This document shows positions 7,884-15,696 of a DNA stretch of 64,000 nt, piece by piece. The position numbers were made by a program, and so were the translations under genes. A model generated the notes under the pieces. The model was not told the DNA's origin and did no database searches. It worked only from the letters and a program-made list of their open reading frames with translations. The DNA comes from an uncultured Clostridia bacterium. GTDB lineage: Bacteria > Bacillota > Clostridia > Peptostreptococcales > Anaerovoracaceae. Positions within the stretch are counted from its first letter, which is position 1, and each line of letters begins with the position of its first letter. The DNA is taken from contig CALIXS010000005.1 of the NCBI GenBank assembly GCA_938046095.1, positions 1 through 64,000 on the forward strand, in the 5' to 3' direction.

Positions 7884-8117
7884 TCAGCGATGATGGGAGC
7901 TTCGGTCACGTTACCGCCGTTTACAGAGAACCTGCGTCAGGTGAAAGCAGGCAGCGGCGCCGGATCTTTCCACTCCCGGAGCTGCCCGCGACGAGCGGGA
8001 GGGTGCGCCCTTGACAGCGCGAAAGAGAGGCATTTGTCGGAGAACATTTGCAATTTGGGTGGCAACGCGGAGTCTTTCGTCCCAAAGCAGCAGGAGGCGA
8101 AGGGCTTTTTTGTTCTT
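7884..8117 (+). promoter_or_regulatory. T-box riboswitch (serine) controlling serS
   Basis: The leader has the T-box sequence TTGGGTGGCAACGCGG (8055-8070), the stem I AGAGA element (near 7925) and a GGUG loop. In stem I, GGGAG pairs with CTCCC and TTCGG with CCGGA. The internal loop between them holds TCC followed by A (7969-7972), so the specifier codon is UCC, serine. Downstream, CTTTCGTCC can pair with GGAGGCGAAGG ahead of a T-run (8105-8111), forming the terminator. Uncharged tRNA-Ser should favour the antiterminator and allow serS expression. Confidence 0.93.
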
Positions 8118-8156
8118 TCGCAAATGAGAGCCGGAGCTCTCCGGCAAGGAGGGAAC

Positions 8157-9443
8157 ATGTTAGATATAAAATTTGTCAGGAACAACCCGGAGGCCGTAAA
8201 AGAGAACATCAGAAAGAAATTTCAGGATGAGAAGCTGCCTCTTGTCGATGAGGTCATAGCGATGGACGCCGAAGTGCGCGCGGCAAAGGCGAGAGCCGAT
8301 GAACTCAGGGCAAACCGCAATACGGTGTCGAGGCAGATAGGCGCTCTTATGAAGCAGGGCGAAAAGGAAGAGGCTGAGGAGCTGAAAAAGCAGGTCACGT
8401 CCTTCGCGGACGAGCTTGCGGCTCTCGAAAAAAAGGAGGAGGAGCTCGGCGAGAAAATAAACGGATGCATGATGGCGATACCGCAGATAATAGATCCGTC
8501 GGTTCCGATAGGCAGGGACGATTCCGAAAATGTCGAACTTGAAGTGTTCGGAGAACCGGTCGTCCCCGAATGGGAGGTTCCGTACCATACCGATATAATG
8601 GACCTGTTCGGAGGCATAGATCTGGATGCCGCGCGCCGCACCTCGGGTAACGGCTTCTACTACCTGAAAGGCGACATTGCAAGGCTTCATTCCGCCATAC
8701 TGAACTACGCGCGCGATTTTATGATCAATAAGGACTTTACGTATTTTATTCCGCCGTTCATGATACATGGCGACGTTGTAAGGGGAGTTATGTCCTTTTC
8801 CGAAATGGAAAACATGATGTACAAGATAGAGGGTGAAGATCTTTACCTGATAGGTACGTCGGAGCATTCCATGGTGGGCAGATTTATAGGACAGATACTG
8901 AACAAAGAGGAGCTGCCGCAGTCTTTGACGAGTTACAGTCCGTGCTTTCGCAAGGAGGTGGGCGCTCACGGTATCGAGGAGAGGGGCGTTTACAGGATAC
9001 ATCAGTTTGAGAAACAGGAGATGGTCGTCGTCTGCGAGCCTGAGGAGTCGCCGATGTGGTACGACAGGCTCTGGAGCTACACTGTTGAGTTTTTCCGTTC
9101 CCTGGACATCCCGGTCAGAACGCTCGAATGCTGCTCGGGGGATCTTGCGGATCTCAAGGTCAAATCGTGTGATGTGGAGGCATGGTCGCCGAGGCAGAAA
9201 AAGTATTTTGAGGTAGGAAGCTGTTCCAACCTCGGTGACGCTCAGGCGAGACGTCTCGGTATACGCGTCAGGGACAAGGAAAACGGCAATTATTTTCCGC
9301 ACACGCTCAACAATACGGTCGTAGCTCCGCCGCGCATGCTTATAGCATTTCTCGAAAACCGTTACAGACCTGACGGGAGCGTCTCAATACCTGAGGGCCT
9401 CAGACCTTATATGGGTGGACAGGATAAGCTTCTGAAAAAATAA
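8157..9443 (+). CDS. serS: Seryl-tRNA synthetase
   Basis: Charges tRNA-Ser with serine. The 428-residue class II synthetase begins MLDIKFVRNNPE, has the long N-terminal coiled-coil arm (about residues 30-100) that grips the tRNA, and then the catalytic domain with motif 2 (SPCFRKEVGAHG) and a motif 3 region near the end (TVVAPPRMLIAFLENR). The reading frame is open 103 codons further upstream through the T-box leader, but AAGGAGGG at 8146-8153 and the normal family start fix the ATG at 8157. Confidence 0.97.
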   Translation: MLDIKFVRNNPEAVKENIRKKFQDEKLPLVDEVIAMDAEVRAAKARADELRANRNTVSRQIGALMKQGEKEEAEELKKQVTSFADELAALEKKEEELGEKINGCMMAIPQIIDPSVPIGRDDSENVELEVFGEPVVPEWEVPYHTDIMDLFGGIDLDAARRTSGNGFYYLKGDIARLHSAILNYARDFMINKDFTYFIPPFMIHGDVVRGVMSFSEMENMMYKIEGEDLYLIGTSEHSMVGRFIGQILNKEELPQSLTSYSPCFRKEVGAHGIEERGVYRIHQFEKQEMVVVCEPEESPMWYDRLWSYTVEFFRSLDIPVRTLECCSGDLADLKVKSCDVEAWSPRQKKYFEVGSCSNLGDAQARRLGIRVRDKENGNYFPHTLNNTVVAPPRMLIAFLENRYRPDGSVSIPEGLRPYMGGQDKLLKK

Positions 9444-9486
9444 CAAAAATATACGGGAATGCATATTCGCATCCGCAGTTTTTGAG

Positions 9487-9514
9487 CCCTGAAAATATCA
9501 TTTTCGGGGTTTTT
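9487..9514 (+). terminator. Terminator after serS
   Basis: A 10-bp stem (9487-9496 with 9500-9509) is followed by TTTTT. Confidence 0.88.
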
Positions 9515-9546
9515 CAGCTTTTTGATTTCTGATGCCGTGTTTCCGA

Positions 9547-9575
9547 TTTACTATTCGTTCACGATGATGTATTAT
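9547..9575 (+). promoter_or_regulatory. Promoter of the DUF1015 gene
   Basis: TTTACT (9547-9552) and TATTAT (9570-9575) are separated by 17 bases, about 50 bases before the start codon. Confidence 0.65.
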
Positions 9576-9625
9576 ATTTTACGATGGCCGGAATTTGTCA
9601 AGAGGGATAGTTTAGGGAGAAGCAA

Positions 9626-10855
9626 ATGCCGAGGATAAAGCCTTTCAGGGCGGTACGTCCGTCTCCATGTTGTGCCGGAGATGTAATAATAGCACATTCG
9701 GATAATAAGGATACGGAGATCGCCGCGAAGGCGGCGGCCGAAAATCCTTACAGCTTTCTTCATATATGCAGAGCTGATATAGATAAGCAGGCGGGTGAGC
9801 GCATCGATGACGGCGCAGCAGCGCAGTCGTGTGCGCGAGCGGCGTTCGCGGACTTCAGAAGAAGAGGGATACTGTACAAGGACGATTATAATTCGCTGTA
9901 TATTTACCGCATGTCATCGCACGGACATTCTCAGACCGGCATCATAGCATGCGTTCATATCGATGACTACCTCGAAGGCCGCGTAAAGCGTCATGAACTG
10001 ACAAAGGTCGAAAAGACGGAACGTCAGGTGCGAGTGATAGAAACGTGCGGAGCGGACATAGAGCCGGTAGTACTCGTATACAAAGATGAAGAACGCATCA
10101 GGTCTTTGACGGAGGGCTATGCATCATCAGACAAGCCGTTCTACGATCTTACCGATAAGGACGGAACGAGGCATGAACTTTGGGTAGTGAGCGATCATAA
10201 GTTTATCGAAAGTCTTACGAGTGATTTCGCCGGGATGGACAGTCTGTATATAGCGGACGGTCACCACAGGGTCGCGGCATCATCCGAAGTGGGTAAGCGC
10301 GATCCGCGCGGCGAAAAGCTATGGTTTATGGCTGCCATGTTCCCTGACGACGAGATGAACATATACGACTATAACAGAACTGTCAGCGATATAGGAGGTA
10401 TGTCGGATGAAGAGTTTGTACGGGCGATCCGCGCACAGGGCTTTGATGTGAGAAGAACAGGATGCGCCGGCTCGGATGAGCTCATGCCTGTTTCCAAGGG
10501 AGAGTTTAATATGCTCCTCGGCAAAGAATGGTATCGTCTCGTTTATGCGGGCGCATTACCTGAGAATGACGTCGTTGCGTCTATAGACACGGCGATTCTT
10601 CAGGATCATCTGTTAAGACCCGTTCTCGGCATAGAAGATCCACGCAAGGATGCGAGACTTAATTTTGTAAGCGGAGACAAGGGTACGCGCGGACTGGCAG
10701 ACGCCGTTGCCGGAGGAGCAAAGGCGGCATTTGCAGTAAGCGCCGTGACGATCGGAGAGATAATGCATGTCGCCGACGCGGGCAAGACGATGCCGCCTAA
10801 ATCGACGTGGTTCGATCCTAAGCCCGTAAGCGGCCTTACCATACACGAAAAGTAA
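9626..10855 (+). CDS. DUF1015 family protein
   Basis: The 409-residue protein fits the DUF1015 family: an N-terminal segment starting IKPFRAVRP, then SLYIADGHHRVAAS in the middle, and MPPKSTWFDPKPVSGL at the end. The DGHHR motif resembles the ParB/Srx fold motif seen in free serine kinases such as archaeal SerK and staphylococcal SbnI. A serine-related kinase role is therefore possible but inferred. It lies directly after T-box-controlled serS, yet a terminator and its own promoter separate the two. A GGGAGAAG site supports the start. Confidence 0.85.
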   Translation: MPRIKPFRAVRPSPCCAGDVIIAHSDNKDTEIAAKAAAENPYSFLHICRADIDKQAGERIDDGAAAQSCARAAFADFRRRGILYKDDYNSLYIYRMSSHGHSQTGIIACVHIDDYLEGRVKRHELTKVEKTERQVRVIETCGADIEPVVLVYKDEERIRSLTEGYASSDKPFYDLTDKDGTRHELWVVSDHKFIESLTSDFAGMDSLYIADGHHRVAASSEVGKRDPRGEKLWFMAAMFPDDEMNIYDYNRTVSDIGGMSDEEFVRAIRAQGFDVRRTGCAGSDELMPVSKGEFNMLLGKEWYRLVYAGALPENDVVASIDTAILQDHLLRPVLGIEDPRKDARLNFVSGDKGTRGLADAVAGGAKAAFAVSAVTIGEIMHVADAGKTMPPKSTWFDPKPVSGLTIHEK

Positions 10856-10989
10856 ATTATAAAAACATTTTTTCATCCGATTGACTATTCCGGTTCTTGA
10901 TCTTTCGGCATTGCAATCACTTTGTCCGCGATGCAATTACAACATGTATTAAGAGACCAAAGTCGCGCAGATGAGCTCTGATGCGAGCA

Positions 10990-11018
10990 TTCACAACGCC
11001 TGTTCGGTATGATATAAT
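10990..11018 (+). promoter_or_regulatory. Promoter of the SseB-like gene
   Basis: TTCACA (10990-10995) and TATAAT (11013-11018) are 17 bases apart. An ATG follows the -10 box immediately at 11019 and would lie at or before the transcription start. This is why the later start at 11067 is used for the gene. Confidence 0.83.
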
Positions 11019-11066
11019 ATGAGCGATATTATCCGAATTAAAGATGTTATCGAGGAAAGGAACGTA

Positions 11067-11501
11067 ATGCGCGGAGAAAAAGATTATACGGATACACTTC
11101 TTCAGGGCGGCAACACGCTTTGTTACATCAAGACGAGATTTCTCACGAAAAGGAACAGAGAGACGATGGATTGGCTCTTCGCATGCCTCCGGGATTCCGT
11201 TCTTATAGTGCCGTCGCTGCCGATAAGCGGCAGGCCCGACCTGCTCGAGGATGAAACGGGATCAAAGTATCTGCCGGTATTTTCTCAGGAAGAGCAGATG
11301 CCGCGCGATTATATAACGGAATTCGATCTCAGGCACATGGACTTTGACGAGTGTCTGTCGCTCGCAAAATCAATTCCGCAGGTTGTCGGGATCACGCTCG
11401 ACGCGTTCAGCTCGCCGCTTGATATCAGCTTTGAGATGGCAGAAGTAATCATTAGGACACCTTCGAGGCGTCATCCAGATGAAAAGGAAGATGGAAAATG
11501 A
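11067..11501 (+). CDS. SseB N-terminal domain protein
   Basis: From the ATG at 11067, which has a GAGGAAAGG binding site eight bases upstream, the protein is 144 residues. Its order of features (a repeated VP...SG segment, then GSKYLPVFSQEEQM) resembles the SseB N-terminal domain. That domain is found in enhanced-serine-sensitivity proteins and secretion-associated proteins, and its biochemical role is not settled. The stop overlaps the start of the next gene by four bases (ATGA), so the two are translationally coupled. Confidence 0.7.
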   Translation: MRGEKDYTDTLLQGGNTLCYIKTRFLTKRNRETMDWLFACLRDSVLIVPSLPISGRPDLLEDETGSKYLPVFSQEEQMPRDYITEFDLRHMDFDECLSLAKSIPQVVGITLDAFSSPLDISFEMAEVIIRTPSRRHPDEKEDGK

Positions 11502-11923
11502 CAAAAAAAGAAAGAGTCGGTTACCTTTTATGTACGGTCGCAAGCTTTATTTCCGGGTTTATTATTTTTGCCTATATCGGAACGCACGGACCGTGGGCGC
11601 CGGGAGGGGTTTCCGAGAGCAAGGTGTTTATGCTCTTTGGCCTTGCGGGCGGTCTCGCAGTCGCTGTAACCTTATCGGGTGTAATATTGACGACGTGGGT
11701 CGTGAGAGAGTCATCAACCGTTTTCAAGATAATAATAGCGTTTCTGTGGCCCGTTACGGCGGCATGCGCCGTATGTGTAGGCATAGTGACGTTCATACCT
11801 TATGAGATATTCAATTTAATAAGAATTTTTATGTACGGACGTAAAGGTGAAAAGGCCCCGGTACGGCACTCTAAGATAAGCTCGTCGGACGAAAAAGCGG
11901 CCGACGGCGCAAGTGAGATGTAG
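11498..11923 (+). CDS. Integral membrane protein of unknown function
   Basis: The 141-residue protein has three or four hydrophobic helices (about residues 8-27, 42-68 and 74-108) and a charged, serine-rich cytoplasmic tail. It overlaps the SseB-like gene by four bases, so the two proteins probably work together. No family is recognised. Confidence 0.75.
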   Translation: MTKKERVGYLLCTVASFISGFIIFAYIGTHGPWAPGGVSESKVFMLFGLAGGLAVAVTLSGVILTTWVVRESSTVFKIIIAFLWPVTAACAVCVGIVTFIPYEIFNLIRIFMYGRKGEKAPVRHSKISSSDEKAADGASEM

Positions 11924-11982
11924 GCGAGGAAAATACAGGATCAAATGAGGCACCGGCTCAAAAGATACCGGAATGACCGCAT

Positions 11983-12039
11983 AAATAACGGTTGACATTT
12001 TCGACCCGGGAGCGTTATTCTATAATCAGACCGTTATTT
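11983..12039. promoter_or_regulatory. Promoter flanked by a 10-bp inverted repeat
   Basis: AAATAACGGT (11983-11992) and ACCGTTATTT (12030-12039) are perfect inverted arms 37 bases apart. Between them lie TTGACA (11992-11997), TATTCT 18 bases on, and a TATAAT at 12021-12026. The layout suggests an operator pair around the promoter of the EamA gene; the binding protein is unknown. Confidence 0.55.
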
Positions 12040-12075
12040 TCAAAGCAGTTTCGGAAACAGGTGATTTTTCGGATC

Positions 12076-13041
12076 ATGGACAAGGCAAAAGGTTACATCT
12101 GCATTGCGCTCTCAACAGTATTGTTCAGCACTCTCGAAATCACTCTCAAATCGACAGCCGCATTATTTAATCCTGTACAGCTTACGATGATCAGATTTCT
12201 CATCGCAGGTGCAGCTCTTGTACCGATGGCGGCCGCCAGACTCAGGCGCGGCGGAGGTTCGCTCGATGCGAAGGCGATAGGGAAGCTGGCGGCGCTCGGC
12301 TTCGTAGGACTCTTCATAGGAATGAATATATATCAGATGTCGCTTGCATACACAAAGGCATCTGTCGTATCGGTACTTTTCAGCACAAACACGTTGTTCG
12401 TAACCTTGTTCGCGTTGCCCGTGCTGGGCGAAAAAATAGAAAAAAAGAGTATCATAGCGATCGCTTTTCAGATAATCGGCGTAATAATGATAATACAGCC
12501 GTGGAATACGAGACTCTCCGCAGTCGGGGTTACGCTCGCTTTGTTGTCCGCAGCGGCGTTCGCGATATACGGGGTGCTCGGCAAGGGAGAATCGACAAGA
12601 TATGGCGGCGTCGTCACCACGTGTGTATGCTCACTTGCAGCGGGTGCGGAGATACTGATTTACTCTGCAATATCGCATATACCGGCGGTGTCGTCGTTCA
12701 TGAACGGTATAGGTATGACGGCGTTTGCCGACGTGCCACTGTTCAGCGGGATAACGAGCCGCAATATATTTGTACTGCTGTATGCGGGCGCTGTCGTGAC
12801 GGGCGGGGGATATATGACTTATTTTATGGCTATGGAACACCTCAAGGCGCAGACCGTTTCGCTCGTATTCTTCTTCAAACCGATGCTGGCGCCGGTGCTT
12901 GCGATGATTATACTGAACGAAGTGATACCGTTCAGTATGGTGATCGGTATCGTGATAATGCTGCTCGGCTCGTCAGTTGCCCTTTTCGGGGACAGACTGT
13001 TCCGTCGCGGCTTCGAAACTGCGCAGAGGCTGCATCTTTAA
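12076..13041 (+). CDS. DMT superfamily transporter, EamA type
   Basis: The protein has ten predicted membrane helices in two EamA repeats (residues 5-140 and 155-295) and ends with a short basic tail. EamA proteins usually export or exchange amino acids or metabolites; the substrate cannot be told. The open frame reaches back to a TTG at 11992, but that lies inside the promoter -35 box. The ATG at 12076 begins directly with the first membrane helix and is chosen. murI follows 13 bases after the stop, suggesting one transcript. Confidence 0.88.
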   Translation: MDKAKGYICIALSTVLFSTLEITLKSTAALFNPVQLTMIRFLIAGAALVPMAAARLRRGGGSLDAKAIGKLAALGFVGLFIGMNIYQMSLAYTKASVVSVLFSTNTLFVTLFALPVLGEKIEKKSIIAIAFQIIGVIMIIQPWNTRLSAVGVTLALLSAAAFAIYGVLGKGESTRYGGVVTTCVCSLAAGAEILIYSAISHIPAVSSFMNGIGMTAFADVPLFSGITSRNIFVLLYAGAVVTGGGYMTYFMAMEHLKAQTVSLVFFFKPMLAPVLAMIILNEVIPFSMVIGIVIMLLGSSVALFGDRLFRRGFETAQRLHL

Positions 13042-13054
13042 TGAAAGGTTAGCT

Positions 13055-13867
13055 TTGGATAACAGACCGATTGGTTTTTTTGATTCCGGTATCGGAGGTC
13101 TAACGGGCGTTATGCACGTGATGCGCATGATACCGGACGAAAGTACGATTTTTTTCGGCGACACTGCACGGACGCCGTACGGCTCCAAATCACCGAAGAC
13201 TATAAGACAGTTTTCAATGCAGATAGCCGATTTTTTAATGTCAAAAAATGTAAAAATGATCGTGACCGCCTGTAATACAGTAAGTGCGAACGCCTTAGAA
13301 GACCTGAGGTTTCATTTTCCGCAGATACCCGTAATAGGCTGTATATCGCCGACGGCAAGGGAAATTGTAAAGTGCTGCAGTCCCGCCGACAGAATAGGGA
13401 TAATGGCGACGAGGGCGACGGTAAAATCGAACGTTTACGCGGACAAAATAAAGTCGCTCGCGCCGGAACTTGCGACATATCAGATCGCATGCCCTGCGCT
13501 CGTGCCTTTGATAGAAGAGAGCATAATAGAAAATGATATAATGGATCTGACACTGCGTTATTACCTTGACGACTTTATCAGAGACAACAGAATAAACAAA
13601 ATGGTGCTCGGCTGTACACATTACCCGCTCGTGCTCGCAAATCTGAAAAGGCTATACCCTCAGATGACATTTTACAGCTCATCGCACGAGCTTGCGACTG
13701 CGGTCGGCATGGAGCTTGACAAGTACGGAATCAAGGCGGAAAACGAATTTCCGCAGCATGTCTTTTATGCGAGCGATCTGTCGGAAGGATTTGCAACGAT
13801 GATAGAAAATCTGACGCTCGGAACGGATGACAATGCCGATGTCGAGTTCATGAATCTGGATATATAG
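13055..13867 (+). CDS. murI: Glutamate racemase
   Basis: Makes D-glutamate for peptidoglycan from L-glutamate without cofactor. The N-terminal motif GFFDSGIGGL carries the catalytic aspartate (D10). The two catalytic cysteines are C73 (ACNTVSANA) and C187 (GCTHYPLV), and H189 is present. The gene uses a TTG start at 13055 with AAAGG upstream. An ATG far upstream in this frame lies inside the EamA gene and is unlikely. The protein has 270 residues, normal for the family. Confidence 0.95.
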   Translation: MDNRPIGFFDSGIGGLTGVMHVMRMIPDESTIFFGDTARTPYGSKSPKTIRQFSMQIADFLMSKNVKMIVTACNTVSANALEDLRFHFPQIPVIGCISPTAREIVKCCSPADRIGIMATRATVKSNVYADKIKSLAPELATYQIACPALVPLIEESIIENDIMDLTLRYYLDDFIRDNRINKMVLGCTHYPLVLANLKRLYPQMTFYSSSHELATAVGMELDKYGIKAENEFPQHVFYASDLSEGFATMIENLTLGTDDNADVEFMNLDI

Positions 13868-13879
13868 CGCCTTATATGA

Positions 13880-13891
13880 TATAATTATAAT
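13880..13891 (+). promoter_or_regulatory. Possible -10 region for pckA
   Basis: Two TATAAT boxes lie in tandem (13880-13885 and 13886-13891). No good -35 box stands at the right distance, so an activator may be needed. Weakly supported. Confidence 0.35.
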
Positions 13892-13942
13892 GTGTGCTTG
13901 TAAATATATCGACTGTTCAGATTTTTTCAGGGAGGAAACGAA

Positions 13943-15517
13943 ATGGAAACTTACGGTCTCGAAAAGCTCGGCATTATCAATGCCGCGGCGGTATATCGCA
14001 ACCTTACACCGGCACAGCTCACCGAGCATGCGCTGAGGCGAGGGGAGGGGACGCTTTCCGGTACAGGCGCGCTCGTAGTAAAAACAGGCAAATATACGGG
14101 ACGAAGCGCAAACGACAAGTTCATAGTCGACACTCCTTCGGTTCACGACGACATCGCATGGGGAAAGGTCAATCGTCCTATAAGCCGGGACCATTACCTG
14201 GCCATAAGATCCAAGGTTATCGCTTATCTTCAGGGTAAAGAGGTTTTTATCTTTGACGGTTTTGCCGGCGCCGACCCCAAGTATACACAGTCGTTTCGCA
14301 TAGTAAACGAGCTCGCTTCGCAGAATCTGTTCATACACCAACTTCTCAGAAGACCTACGGCCGGGCAGATTGCGAATTTCGAGGAGGATTATACGATAAT
14401 TGCTGCGCCGGGCTTTAAGTGCATGCCGGAAAGAGACGGAACGAGGTCCGAAGCCGCAATCCTTGTCGATTACGAAGCTCACGAGGTTGTGATCTGCGGC
14501 TCTCAGTATGCCGGCGAGATTAAAAAATCCGTCTTTTCGGTAATGAATTACGTCCTGCCCAAGAGAGGTGTTTTTCCTATGCACTGCTCCGCCAATATCG
14601 GAGCTGACGGTGACAGTGCCGTTTTCTTCGGACTTTCGGGAACCGGCAAGACAACGCTTTCGGCTGATCCCAACCGTAAGCTCATAGGGGATGACGAGCA
14701 CGGTTGGGCGGACGATTCAGTATTCAATTTTGAGGGCGGTTGCTACGCGAAGTGCATTAACCTCTCACCCGATGGAGAACCCGAGATTTATAACGCGATC
14801 AAATTCGGAGCCCTCGTCGAAAACGTCGTAATGGAACCCGATACGAGGGAGTTCGACTTTGCCGACGACTCGCTCGCAGTAAATTCGAGAGTCGGCTATC
14901 CTATAGAATACATCCCTAACGCTGAGCTTTCAGGCATGAGCTCATCGGTGCCGAGGACCGTGATATTCCTGACTGCCGACGCTTACGGAGTGCTTCCACC
15001 CATAAGCAAACTTAACAGGAATCAGGCCAAGTATTATTTCGTATCGGGATTTACATCAAAGGTGGCAGGTACCGAGATAGGAATAACAGAGCCTGTTCCT
15101 ACATTTTCGACATGCTTCGGGGAGCCTTTTCTGCCGCTCGATCCGTCGGTTTACGCATCGATGCTCGAGGAAAAGGTTGAAAAGTCGGGTGCAAACGTGT
15201 ATCTCGTAAATACGGGATGGAACGGCACAGGCAAGCGTATGAAGCTCGCATACACGAGAGCGATGATAACCGCTGCTTTGACAGGTTCGATCGAACATGC
15301 CCGGTTCGTAACTGATCCGACTTTTGGAGTGTCTGTACCTACTTCGATAGACGGCGTGCCGTCTGAACTTCTCATCCCCGAAAACACGTGGGAGGATAAA
15401 GAGGCTTACAGGGCGAACTGCAGGAAACTGGCGGAAAGCTTCATCGAAAACTTCAGGAAGTATGAACATATGAGCGCGGAGGTCATAGCAGCCGGTCCCA
15501 AGGTCGATCGGCGTTGA
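13943..15517 (+). CDS. pckA: Phosphoenolpyruvate carboxykinase (ATP)
   Basis: Interconverts oxaloacetate plus ATP and PEP plus CO2. The 524-residue protein has the kinase-1a P-loop GLSGTGKTTLSADPNR (about residues 230-245) followed by the metal-binding GDDEHGW. The RSANDKF segment near residue 55 also fits ATP-type enzymes. GGGAGG precedes the ATG. In anaerobes the enzyme can serve gluconeogenesis or run in the CO2-fixing direction; the window cannot decide. A strong terminator follows. Confidence 0.97.
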   Translation: METYGLEKLGIINAAAVYRNLTPAQLTEHALRRGEGTLSGTGALVVKTGKYTGRSANDKFIVDTPSVHDDIAWGKVNRPISRDHYLAIRSKVIAYLQGKEVFIFDGFAGADPKYTQSFRIVNELASQNLFIHQLLRRPTAGQIANFEEDYTIIAAPGFKCMPERDGTRSEAAILVDYEAHEVVICGSQYAGEIKKSVFSVMNYVLPKRGVFPMHCSANIGADGDSAVFFGLSGTGKTTLSADPNRKLIGDDEHGWADDSVFNFEGGCYAKCINLSPDGEPEIYNAIKFGALVENVVMEPDTREFDFADDSLAVNSRVGYPIEYIPNAELSGMSSSVPRTVIFLTADAYGVLPPISKLNRNQAKYYFVSGFTSKVAGTEIGITEPVPTFSTCFGEPFLPLDPSVYASMLEEKVEKSGANVYLVNTGWNGTGKRMKLAYTRAMITAALTGSIEHARFVTDPTFGVSVPTSIDGVPSELLIPENTWEDKEAYRANCRKLAESFIENFRKYEHMSAEVIAAGPKVDRR

Positions 15518-15567
15518 TAACGTGAGCTCGGATCCTTGAACGGCACCGGATATATCGTTGCATTTGA

Positions 15568-15604
15568 TGAGCAGAGACACATTTTGAGTGTCCTGCTCAT
15601 TTTC
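15568..15604. terminator. Bidirectional terminator between pckA and the folate operon
   Basis: TGAGCAG(A)GACAC (15568-15580) pairs with GTGTCCTGCTCA (15588-15599) with one bulged A, followed by TTTT. The genes on both sides converge here, and the reverse strand also has an A/T-rich flank. Confidence 0.85.
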
Positions 15605-15696
15605 TGTACCGTAAGAGTCCGGCGGCGACCGCGCTGCAGCCGATGCTTAGCGTGTCATGTGCCGATGCAATGCGGCAGCGGCATGAGCAAGCGGCG

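Noticed and set aside
7848..8156. N-terminal extension of serS through the leader
   Set aside because: This stretch contains the promoter and the T-box. The normal serS start with its own binding site is at 8157.
12977..13054. Upstream extension of murI from an ATG
   Set aside because: It would overlap the EamA gene by 65 bases and add residues not found in glutamate racemases. The TTG start has a binding site.
13679..14701. Minus-strand open frame of 340 codons opposite murI/pckA
   Set aside because: It is antisense to two certain genes and has no domain or binding site.
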